Assembly: GCA_946482345.1 (NCBI GenBank)
Contig: CAMLRJ010000026.1
Coordinates: 1-15,994 of the forward strand
DNA: 15,994 nt
Direction: 5' to 3'
Source: an uncultured Cellvibrio sp.
Lineage (GTDB): Bacteria > Pseudomonadota > Gammaproteobacteria > Pseudomonadales > Cellvibrionaceae
The translations under genes and the position numbers were made by a program. The notes beneath the pieces were generated by a model. It was not told the origin of the DNA, searched no databases, and worked only from the letters and a program-made list of their open reading frames with translations. Position 1 is the first letter of the stretch. Every line of letters starts with the position of its first letter. Shown here piece after piece: positions 7,489-14,344 of the stretch.

Positions 7489-7537
7489 AAAAAAAAGCCC
7501 CTGTAAACAGGGGCAAAGAACCCGGCCAAGGGGGTTC
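7489..7537 (-). terminator. Rho-independent terminator between receptor and GH115 genes
   Basis: On the minus strand, immediately after the receptor stop, a GAACCC/GGGTTC stem (7518-7523 with 7532-7537) precedes a GC-rich 7-bp stem, GCCCCTG/CAGGGGC (7497-7503 with 7508-7514), with a 4-nt loop and an uninterrupted run of eight T (7496-7489). This is a canonical intrinsic terminator for the receptor transcript. GH115 expression must come from read-through or from a promoter in the remaining 48 bp. Confidence 0.9.
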
Positions 7538-7543
7538 AACACA

Positions 7544-10500
7544 CTAGAAAGAAGCTTTGACACCCAGTGTCGCGATATAACCGGTTTTGAAAATACTGTA
7601 TGTCGCTGAGTCATGTGCGAATGTCATTCTGATGGGTTCGTCAGTGATGTTGGTAATACTCAAACTGACTTGTGGTTCGCCCGGCATATCGTCGAAGTCA
7701 TAACTGGCGGACAAATCCAACTGGCCACGCTCATCCGTTTTTAACTCTGCACCCAGAACACCATTTTGGTTTGGGCCGGATGAAACCTGTTGATCATTCC
7801 AGACATAACTCAAGCGAACCGATGCTCCGTAATTTTCCCAGTAAGCAGTAAAGTTATAAGTTTCGGGAGATACACCAATGGCTTTGGCTGGTGCACCGGC
7901 GCCCTCACCTCGTTGATGAATGTGTGTGTAGTTGGCGTTAAAACCCAAACCTTCCAGCAACATGTCCAAAGGTTGTACCCAGGTCAGTTCGGCACCTTCA
8001 ATTTCAAGATTGCCCGGAGCATTGACTTGTTGGGAAACCAGAATGGGGGCGAGATCAGGACCACCGCGAGCGTTGATCGCTGCTTGTCGTGCTTCACCAA
8101 TAGTGGCAAATGGAATAGTGACATCACTGCCTACCGCAACCACCAACTGACTGAAGGGAATACTGAAAGTGTTGGATACCGTAAAACCGGTCATTTGTTT
8201 GCCAAAGAAAGTCGCGCCTATATAACCCTCATCCCCTGTGTACCACTCACCACCAAAATCGATATTGGTTGAAAGATAGGGAGACAAACCGGGGTTACCG
8301 TAACTGGCATTTTGTGCAGAGGGATCGCTGAAGTTGGTTGCGGGCAACATGGCACTTGGATTGGGACGTGTCATGGTACGGGAAGCCGCAAAACGCAAAA
8401 TCACATCATCGGTTGCATTGAACGCAATGTTCATCGATGGCAACAGGAAGTTGTAATTCACGGGGTTGGCAACATAGAAACGCTGCTCGGCAACGGCCGG
8501 TGTAGAACCTGTCGCAGGTTGTGCCGGAATGACTACCGGGCCAGCAATCACCTGGTCAGTATCGATATAACGACTACCGACATTCACACGCAGATCGCGC
8601 CCGGCCAGGTCTGTTTTGGTATTGAATTCTATGTAACCGCCTTTGGTCGTTTCATCCATACGTGCCGTTGAAGCACCTGTCGAAGAACCACCACCTTCGG
8701 GAGCTGAATCGCGCAATTGATAATAATTGGAGTCGCGTTTGATTCGGTCAAAATCAACCGTAATAAACCCCGGCCCCCGCAACAAATAGGAACTCAGTTC
8801 ACTTTGTGGAATGGCCGAGTTGGGATGCAAACCGGTACAACCCAGTCTTCCCGTTGCGGGACTATTGCCGTTGGCGTCCAAGCCGTTGCGACATGCAATA
8901 TCTTCCCAGCGAGCACTGTTATCAAAACCGGCGATATGGCGATTCAAGTCATCATAGGCCAGACCGAATTTCACGTTATTGTCGTCATCACCGAAGCGAT
9001 AGTCAGCATGAACACCATCCGTTTCCGTATGGCGTTTTTCGTTGGCGATATTCAATCGTCCGCCATTCCAGCCCCAACCCAATTCAGGGTTGTTGAAATC
9101 CACCCTGCCATTGGCATCAAGCACTTCAAATTTGGGGATTTCGCCGTTGGTGTAATTCACGTAGATGCCACGGCCAAGCTGGGTTGCCACCATCACAGTG
9201 GGCGCTTCGCGGAACCAATCACTTTCACTGTGGTTGGCTTGAATATCCAGCGTATGTAAATCGCCGAACTCAAAATGCGCACCGGGGTTAAAGTTCTGAA
9301 AGTCTGCATCTTCTATATAAGGACGGGCTTCCTGGAAAAATTGGACGTTGGCAAAAGTACCTGACTTCACGACATTGTTGCTGTCCAACTCCATACCTAA
9401 TGGAATCATGCTGCCGTTACGACCCACCATAGTCATGGCCAAACGCTCAACATCTTTCTTGTTATCGGTCGCCATCACGTCCAGATAAAAACGCATTTCA
9501 TCGGTCGGGCGATATTCAAATGTCACCAGACCTGTAGTGCGTTCATCCAACCCTGACATATAAGCCTGACGCCCCAATCGCGGCATCAGTGCTTCTGAAA
9601 TCTGCGTAATGTTTAAGCCGGGGTTGTGACTCAACAGCCAGGCCTGATCGATAATTTCACCGCCCACCAAACCGGCTCCGGCATTCACAGGCACCACGCC
9701 ATAACCAAAATTGGGGTTGGCTATATCGTCGGATGTGTCAGTCGGAGTGTTGTTTGGGTCCAGTGTTGCCCGTTGATCCAAACCAGCCATTAACCAATTG
9801 TTGCTGCCTGATGGGTTACAACCACCGGTTGTAGCAAGGGTTTGACCCGAACCCGGTGTAGTTCCGCAAATGCGGTGCGACGTATTCAGGTTGCTGTACC
9901 CGATAGTTTCATATCCCTTGGTAATTAACTCTTTACGATGATGGGACAAGCCCACCAAAACGCCAAAAGTCTCATCGCGCCAACTGGCCAAAGCTGCAAG
10001 TTTGGGGCTGCTGGTTGAATCAAGTTCGGTGAACACATTTTCCGCATTCACATTAACCTGCAAACCTTCATCTTTGTAATCGAAAGGTCGGGCGGCACGA
10101 ATGTTCACAATGCCCGACACACCACCCTCCAACATGTTGGCTGTAGGTGTTTTCTGAATATCAAAACGTGAGAAAAGCGCAGACGGGAACAGGTTGAGAT
10201 CCACCTCCCGGTTCTGGTTTTGGGTATCAATAGTGCCGGAGGTCGCAACGGCGATTTGCGAACCATTTAATAATACTTTGGTAAAACTGGTGCCCAGGCC
10301 GCGTACCGATACGTTCACCCCTTCACCGAAGGGGTCACGATTAATTTGTACACCCGGCATACGGTTAATGGCTTCGGCAATATTGTTATCCGAAAATTTG
10401 CCTATATCTTCCGCGAAGACTGACTCTATTAATGCATTGGATTCACGCTTGGCGTTGGTCGCACTTTGAAGGCTACCTTTATAGCCTGTAACGACCAACT

Positions 10501-10594
10501 CTTCCTGAACAATCGAGTCATCTGCACGGGCGATAACGGCAGCCATTGCAAGACTCAAGACACTTAATTTAAAAATTCGGTGGGTCTGATTCAT
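7544..10594 (-). CDS. TonB-dependent outer-membrane receptor, carbohydrate-type
   Basis: This 1016-residue protein is a TonB-dependent receptor of the Xanthomonas/Caulobacter type, which actively imports oligosaccharides across the outer membrane. The signal peptide is about residues 1-24 (ending IARA). A TonB box EELVVTGYKG is at 31-40. The plug spans about 45-173, with AEAINRMPGVQI, VNVSVRGLG, VLLNG and EGGVSGIVNI. A long 22-strand-type barrel ends in the terminal aromatic ATLGVKASF. Paired cysteines in predicted extracellular loops may form disulfides. There is no N-terminal secretin/STN signalling domain, so it is not a FecA-type transducer. AGGA lies 7 nt before ATG 10594. Location next to GH115 suggests decorated xylo-oligosaccharides as substrate (inference). 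It diverges from the AraC-type regulator. Confidence 0.93.
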   Translation of the reverse strand: MNQTHRIFKLSVLSLAMAAVIARADDSIVQEELVVTGYKGSLQSATNAKRESNALIESVFAEDIGKFSDNNIAEAINRMPGVQINRDPFGEGVNVSVRGLGTSFTKVLLNGSQIAVATSGTIDTQNQNREVDLNLFPSALFSRFDIQKTPTANMLEGGVSGIVNIRAARPFDYKDEGLQVNVNAENVFTELDSTSSPKLAALASWRDETFGVLVGLSHHRKELITKGYETIGYSNLNTSHRICGTTPGSGQTLATTGGCNPSGSNNWLMAGLDQRATLDPNNTPTDTSDDIANPNFGYGVVPVNAGAGLVGGEIIDQAWLLSHNPGLNITQISEALMPRLGRQAYMSGLDERTTGLVTFEYRPTDEMRFYLDVMATDNKKDVERLAMTMVGRNGSMIPLGMELDSNNVVKSGTFANVQFFQEARPYIEDADFQNFNPGAHFEFGDLHTLDIQANHSESDWFREAPTVMVATQLGRGIYVNYTNGEIPKFEVLDANGRVDFNNPELGWGWNGGRLNIANEKRHTETDGVHADYRFGDDDNNVKFGLAYDDLNRHIAGFDNSARWEDIACRNGLDANGNSPATGRLGCTGLHPNSAIPQSELSSYLLRGPGFITVDFDRIKRDSNYYQLRDSAPEGGGSSTGASTARMDETTKGGYIEFNTKTDLAGRDLRVNVGSRYIDTDQVIAGPVVIPAQPATGSTPAVAEQRFYVANPVNYNFLLPSMNIAFNATDDVILRFAASRTMTRPNPSAMLPATNFSDPSAQNASYGNPGLSPYLSTNIDFGGEWYTGDEGYIGATFFGKQMTGFTVSNTFSIPFSQLVVAVGSDVTIPFATIGEARQAAINARGGPDLAPILVSQQVNAPGNLEIEGAELTWVQPLDMLLEGLGFNANYTHIHQRGEGAGAPAKAIGVSPETYNFTAYWENYGASVRLSYVWNDQQVSSGPNQNGVLGAELKTDERGQLDLSASYDFDDMPGEPQVSLSITNITDEPIRMTFAHDSATYSIFKTGYIATLGVKASF

Positions 10595-10856
10595 ATCTAT
10601 ATCCTGATCTGATTATTCTTGTATTCATGTCATGGGTGACACGTTGTATTCATGTATACATGCGCCAGAAATCTTAGTGACCGAACAGCAAATAGACCAT
10701 GATGTCCTGCAACAAAACTAACAAAAATTGCATAACTTCTTGCAATAAAAGCATCGGGATTGTTTTTTAACCAGAAAATAATTTTTTAACTCTTATTTGT
10801 ATTATTTTTTTACTTACAATCTGATTAAAGTTTTTATCAATCAGGCTGCGTCATAC
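10595..10856. promoter_or_regulatory. Divergent promoter region with direct repeats and palindrome
   Basis: This region separates the receptor gene from the divergent regulator. Two perfect 12-bp direct repeats, TTGTATTCATGT at 10619-10630 and 10644-10655, have a 25-bp period. The second runs into a perfect 12-bp palindrome, CATGTATACATG (10651-10662). Direct-repeat half-sites roughly two helical turns apart are the usual form of AraC-family operators. On the minus strand GTCACT-17-TATACA is a weak possible promoter that overlaps the palindrome. TGCAA-type motifs recur at 10708, 10728 and 10741 on the regulator side. Assignment to the adjacent regulator is inferred. Confidence 0.5.
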
Positions 10857-12011
10857 ATGCTGAAATTTTTCCGAAATACCACCATCACATTTTTGGCGTT
10901 GGTACTGCTCACTTTGGTTACTGTTTATACCGGCCTGATCAAATCCGAATTAGACGTGTCTCTCTTCCCGGGACGTGACGCTGATTTCCTCTGGAAAAAC
11001 TCAACGGAACCGCAAACACCAATCAGCAAAACAAGTCTTTCGCTCAAAAATGAAACCGGTGTAGTGGAATATGAATTCGTTCTGGATCCAAACCAACCCT
11101 CTCCCTATACGCATTACTCCATGTATTTCATCGGCTCAAATGGATACAAAATGCTCGACCTGACTCGATTCAACAGTATTTCATTCAAAGTCATTTGCGA
11201 TCCGAAAAATACGTTGCTGTTGGTATTATTCAGTTTTGATGAAAAAGTGACTGACCTGAGGGACATGCCCAGTCGTCGTTTTTCAAGAACGGCTTTTTCC
11301 TGCGATTCAAAGTGGAACACTGTCACCATCCCATTTGATGATTTGGATACACCTCACTGGTGGTTAAACCAATACTCTGTTGATTTAAGCGATACAGGTT
11401 ACCCGCTTGATAAAACCATGGGCTTTGCCTGGGCAAATTCATCGCAAAGCCCTTTGAATCAGCTTTCCCATGTCAGATTGACCGATGTGAAATTGTTGGG
11501 GAAAGATTATCGCTACCTTTATGCAGCAGGCGCCTTCAGCCTGTTAGTTTGGGGAATATTTTTGATGATGGCGTTTCGACAATATTTAAAGGTTCTTACA
11601 CTGCAACTGCAGGATAAATTGATTCAGGATCAACAATTAATCGCCTACAAAAAATTATCGATTGAACCGCAACGGGATAAAACCAAAATTGCTCTGTTGC
11701 ATTTTATTGCCACTGAATACGCCAACCCGGAATTAAGCCTGGAATCGACAGCGGCGGCATTGGGCAGCAATCGATCAAAAATTAATGAAATACTCAAAGA
11801 CGAACTTGGCCTTACCTTCACGGCTTATCTGAATAAAATGCGCCTGACAGAAGCTGCCCGGTTACTCTCGGAAATCGAAGAAGCCAACGTATCTGAAATA
11901 GCCTATTCCGTTGGCTACAACAATATTTCCTATTTCAACAAACTGTTCAAAAACGAATATCACTGCACGCCCAAAACATTTAAAACCCTCTATAAAAAAA
12001 ATCAGAGTTGA
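10857..12011 (+). CDS. Membrane-spanning AraC-family transcriptional regulator with periplasmic sensor domain
   Basis: This is a 384-residue one-component regulator in one polypeptide. TM1 spans about residues 8-28 (TTITFLALVLLTLVTVYTGL). A predicted periplasmic domain follows at about 29-217, rich in beta-type sequence with many aromatics (DLTRFNSISF, WNTVTIPFDDLDTPHWWLNQ, LSHVRLTDVKLLG), which resembles sugar-binding jelly-roll modules of the CBM11/CIA30 kind. TM2 is about 219-239 (YLYAAGAFSLLVWGIFLMMA). After a helical linker comes an AraC HTH domain at about 277-378, with helix-turn-helix 1 at 294-318 and helix-turn-helix 2 near NVSEIAYSVGYNNISYFNKL (344-363). ATG 10857 is preferred: an upstream TTG at 10797 adds 20 residues before TM1 and has no RBS. 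Its divergent position implies control of the receptor and GH115 genes. The ligand is unproven, and the RBS is weak. Confidence 0.88.
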   Translation: MLKFFRNTTITFLALVLLTLVTVYTGLIKSELDVSLFPGRDADFLWKNSTEPQTPISKTSLSLKNETGVVEYEFVLDPNQPSPYTHYSMYFIGSNGYKMLDLTRFNSISFKVICDPKNTLLLVLFSFDEKVTDLRDMPSRRFSRTAFSCDSKWNTVTIPFDDLDTPHWWLNQYSVDLSDTGYPLDKTMGFAWANSSQSPLNQLSHVRLTDVKLLGKDYRYLYAAGAFSLLVWGIFLMMAFRQYLKVLTLQLQDKLIQDQQLIAYKKLSIEPQRDKTKIALLHFIATEYANPELSLESTAAALGSNRSKINEILKDELGLTFTAYLNKMRLTEAARLLSEIEEANVSEIAYSVGYNNISYFNKLFKNEYHCTPKTFKTLYKKNQS

Positions 12012-12056
12012 ATCCATTAATTTTCAAACCATAGACCTGGCACTGCACGCCATATA

Positions 12057-12093
12057 GAATCGGTTCCCCATGAATAACCCAAGGAACCGATTC
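12057..12093 (+). promoter_or_regulatory. Hairpin covering the esterase ribosome binding site
   Basis: A perfect 11-bp inverted repeat pairs GAATCGGTTCC (12057-12067) with GGAACCGATTC (12083-12093) across a 15-nt loop. The esterase ATG starts 2 nt later at 12096. The only Shine-Dalgarno candidate, AAGGA (12081-12085), overlaps the right arm, so folding would hide it. There is no T-tract, which argues against a simple terminator. It could limit translation or, as DNA, serve as an operator. Confidence 0.65.
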
Positions 12094-12095
12094 AC

Positions 12096-13238
12096 ATGTT
12101 CTACTCTTCAAAAATTTTCGTGCTGCACTCTTCAAAAATTTTCGTGCTGCGCATTGTTATGCTGATCACCTTCTGCACAGTTTGTGCGTCAGGCAATGCA
12201 CAACCTGGGCAAGTAACGCCTGTTGTTTTGGATTCGAGCCGGATATTCACGATTTTTTCGCAAACCAACAAACAAAATTACCGAATTCAGGCGCGTTTAC
12301 CCGGTAGTTACCAAAATAATCCATCCAAACAATATCCCGTCATCATTAAGGTTGATGGGCAATGGGACTTTCCATTAGCCGCCAGCGTTTTCAACAATAT
12401 TTATTTCGATGGCCAAATGCCGGAAACTATTATCATTGGTATTGATTGGGCCGATGTAAAAGGAAATATACATGCCACTCGCGCCCGCGATTTATTACCC
12501 GCACCTATGGGCAGTTTCGCTGGTAGCGGCCATGCAAAAAAGTTTGTCGATGTACTCGCAAAAGAAATTATTCCTGAACTCAATAATCGGTTTCGTTTGA
12601 ATGGCCAGGAATTTTTATTGGGAGGTTCATGGGGCGCAACATTTGTCACTTTCGCATTATTGGAACAACCCAATATATTCGACGGTGCAATTGCAATCGC
12701 AGGTGATTACAACACAGCAAGCGATGTATTCGACAAACAGATCAAATCTTTGTCTGGCTCAAACGCATTGGCAGGAAAGCGTTTATATATTGGCATAGGC
12801 GCAGGCGATGCTGTAGCTCCCTCAGTTCTTGCATATGCTGAAAAACTCAAACAAGCAAAATTCGCCGGATTCCAATTAAAGCTGGATCATCTTGCAGGAT
12901 ACGGACATTCTGGTATGAACGTACCGGGATATGCAGCGGGATATCAGCATATTTTTGAAAGACCGCAATTATCACTTACAACAGAAAAATTAAACCAGTT
13001 TGTTGGGAAATATAAATCTGTTGGTGAAAATCCGGATGAACTGGTTATTCAAGCAGCCCCACAAGGATTAATTATCTCAACCGACGAAGAGAAAACTACT
13101 TTACTGGCCAAATCAGAAAATGCTTTTTACCACCCTGGCAGATTTTTAAATATCACCTTCGAAGGAACCCGTGCAAAAGTGGAAACATTTTTTGGGGAGA
13201 CTGTCTATGAACGGGTTGATGTGAAAAACAAAAAATAA
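12096..13238 (+). CDS. Secreted esterase-D-like alpha/beta hydrolase with C-terminal beta domain
   Basis: This 380-residue protein belongs to the putative esterase (PF00756-like) alpha/beta hydrolases, which include feruloyl and acetyl-xylan esterases and the Fes/IroE enzymes. The likely triad is S178 in GGSWG, D238 in GAGD and H271 in GYGHSG. An N-terminal signal ends around ASGNA-QPG (residue 35). Residues after about 296 (FVGKYKSVG to VYERVD) resemble the small beta domain (DUF3471-like) found attached to other hydrolases. The ATG at 12096 has AAGGA 10 nt away; a second in-frame ATG at 12159 would give a shorter, cleaner signal peptide. The gene lies 84 bp after the AraC-type regulator in the same direction. 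Removing ester groups from xylan fragments is a context inference; a siderophore esterase is the main alternative. Confidence 0.87.
   Translation: MFYSSKIFVLHSSKIFVLRIVMLITFCTVCASGNAQPGQVTPVVLDSSRIFTIFSQTNKQNYRIQARLPGSYQNNPSKQYPVIIKVDGQWDFPLAASVFNNIYFDGQMPETIIIGIDWADVKGNIHATRARDLLPAPMGSFAGSGHAKKFVDVLAKEIIPELNNRFRLNGQEFLLGGSWGATFVTFALLEQPNIFDGAIAIAGDYNTASDVFDKQIKSLSGSNALAGKRLYIGIGAGDAVAPSVLAYAEKLKQAKFAGFQLKLDHLAGYGHSGMNVPGYAAGYQHIFERPQLSLTTEKLNQFVGKYKSVGENPDELVIQAAPQGLIISTDEEKTTLLAKSENAFYHPGRFLNITFEGTRAKVETFFGETVYERVDVKNKK
12103..12150 (+). repeat. Perfect 24-bp tandem duplication in the signal-peptide coding region
   Basis: Bases 12103-12126 and 12127-12150 are identical 24-mers (beginning ACTCTTCAAAAATTTTCG). 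Being eight codons, the duplication stays in frame and gives SSKIFVL twice, lengthening the n-region of the esterase signal peptide. It looks like a recent slippage or unequal-exchange event. Confidence 0.95.
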
Positions 13239-13258
13239 AACATCATCGATAATTTAGT

Positions 13259-13277
13259 GGTGGGCAATTTGCCCACC
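13259..13277. repeat. Short palindromic repeat after the esterase gene
   Basis: GGTGGGCAA (13259-13267) and TTGCCCACC (13269-13277) form a perfect 9-bp stem with a 1-nt centre, followed by CTAC, in the style of dispersed GTAGGGTGGGCAA repeats. It starts 21 bp after the esterase stop and may help end the transcript, although no T-tract follows. Confidence 0.6.
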
Positions 13278-13284
13278 CTACGAG

Positions 13285-13363
13285 CTTGTCATCCCTGCGA
13301 AGGTAGTGATCCACTGCCCCTGAACCTCGTTGATCTATAGATTCCTGCCTTCGCAGGGAAGGA
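13285..13363. repeat. MITE-like repeat with CCTGCGAAGG inverted arms
   Basis: TCCCTGCGAAGG (13292-13303) is perfectly inverted at 13348-13359, and the pairing continues imperfectly on both sides (TTGTCA outside; TGATC/GATTC inside). The pattern matches the very common bacterial repeat built on TCCCTGCGAAGGCAGGAAT. It has no coding capacity. With the preceding palindrome it fills most of the 182-bp space between the convergent esterase and response-regulator genes. Confidence 0.75.
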
Positions 13364-13420
13364 CGCTATAAATAACCTTGGCCCTGTACTGAAAAATAGT
13401 TATTCGTGAAAAGACTAAGT

Positions 13421-14329
13421 TTAATTCTTAGAAAGACACTTTAAGGTAGTCGCTGCCGCCGATGTTCTATTCTCCACACCTAACTTACGAAAAATTTGTT
13501 CCAGATGTTTATTAACTGTTCTTGGACTCATATCGAGAATTTGTGCAATTTCGCGATTGGTTTTGCCTTTGGCTATCCACAATAGTACATCTGCCTCGCG
13601 GCCTGTTACGGCAAAATGTTGTTTGAGAATTTGCATGTCTTCTTCAACTTGATGTGCTGAACTTAATCGCAATAAATATTCTGTGCCTTGCAAATTTACT
13701 ATTTCCACACACAAGGGAATTTTTAAACTGGAGATGGTTAATTGCCGACCGGATTCCGGTTTATGGCTTAACCAGTCGCGTAATTGTTGCGTGATTTTTT
13801 CTTGTAATCTGGTGCTGTCCAATGTCGCTTCTGCTTTTGCCAGTAACGAATAAGCTTGAGGAGTTGCCCAACGTAATTGGCCGGTTGCATCCAGAGTTAA
13901 TAAATAATGGCCTGCTGTATCTAAAGCTGCGCGTGCAGTTTGTGTCATATGCGCATTGGCAAGATGGACGCGCATACGCGCCAATAATTCATCGATTTTA
14001 ATTGGCTTGGTGACATAATCCACACCGCCTGCACCCAAACCTTTTACGATATGTTCGGAATCACTCAAACCCGTCATAAAAATAATGGGCACATCTGCAA
14101 GTTGTGGATTTTGTTTCAAACGCTTACAAGTTTCGAAACCATCCATATTCGGCATTATGGCATCCAGCAAAATAATATCAGGGCGCATGTTTTGGGTAAT
14201 GGTCAAGGCTTGTGCACCTTCAAGTGCAACCAATACCGTAAATTTTTCATTCTCCAGTACATCATTCAACATATGAATAGTATCGATGGAGTCATCCACT
14301 ACCAATACAACATTATTACTGCTCATCAT
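13421..14329 (-). CDS. Response regulator: REC, PAS-like region, LuxR-type HTH
   Basis: This 302-residue cytoplasmic response regulator has an N-terminal receiver domain (about 7-122) with acidic pocket D12/D13, phosphoacceptor D56 (IILLDAIMP), T86 and K108 (YVTKPI). A middle section (about 135-230, GHYLLTLDATGQLRWATP onward) looks like a degenerate PAS fold. The C-terminal LuxR/GerE-type HTH (about 237-297) carries TGREADVLLWIAKGKTNREI and SPRTVNKHLEQIFRKLGVEN. Two ATGs are adjacent; the first, at 14329, has GGAG 7 nt upstream. It follows the hybrid kinase by 15 bp and is very probably its cotranscribed partner. Target genes cannot be told from the sequence. Confidence 0.93.
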   Translation of the reverse strand: MMSSNNVVLVVDDSIDTIHMLNDVLENEKFTVLVALEGAQALTITQNMRPDIILLDAIMPNMDGFETCKRLKQNPQLADVPIIFMTGLSDSEHIVKGLGAGGVDYVTKPIKIDELLARMRVHLANAHMTQTARAALDTAGHYLLTLDATGQLRWATPQAYSLLAKAEATLDSTRLQEKITQQLRDWLSHKPESGRQLTISSLKIPLCVEIVNLQGTEYLLRLSSAHQVEEDMQILKQHFAVTGREADVLLWIAKGKTNREIAQILDMSPRTVNKHLEQIFRKLGVENRTSAAATTLKCLSKN

Positions 14330-14344
14330 TTACTATCTCCAGCT

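Noticed and set aside
7790..9259. Long plus-strand open frames (7790-8272 and 8717-9259)
   Set aside because: They lie antisense to the receptor gene, lack family-like sequence or RBS, and are explained by codon bias of the real gene.
10797..10856. TTG start adding 20 residues to the AraC-type regulator
   Set aside because: It has no Shine-Dalgarno, an AT-rich low-complexity context and no normal start codon; ATG 10857 places the first transmembrane helix right at the N-terminus.
12103..12150. Possible CRISPR-like repeat
   Set aside because: Two adjacent identical units with no spacer inside a coding frame are a tandem duplication, not an array.
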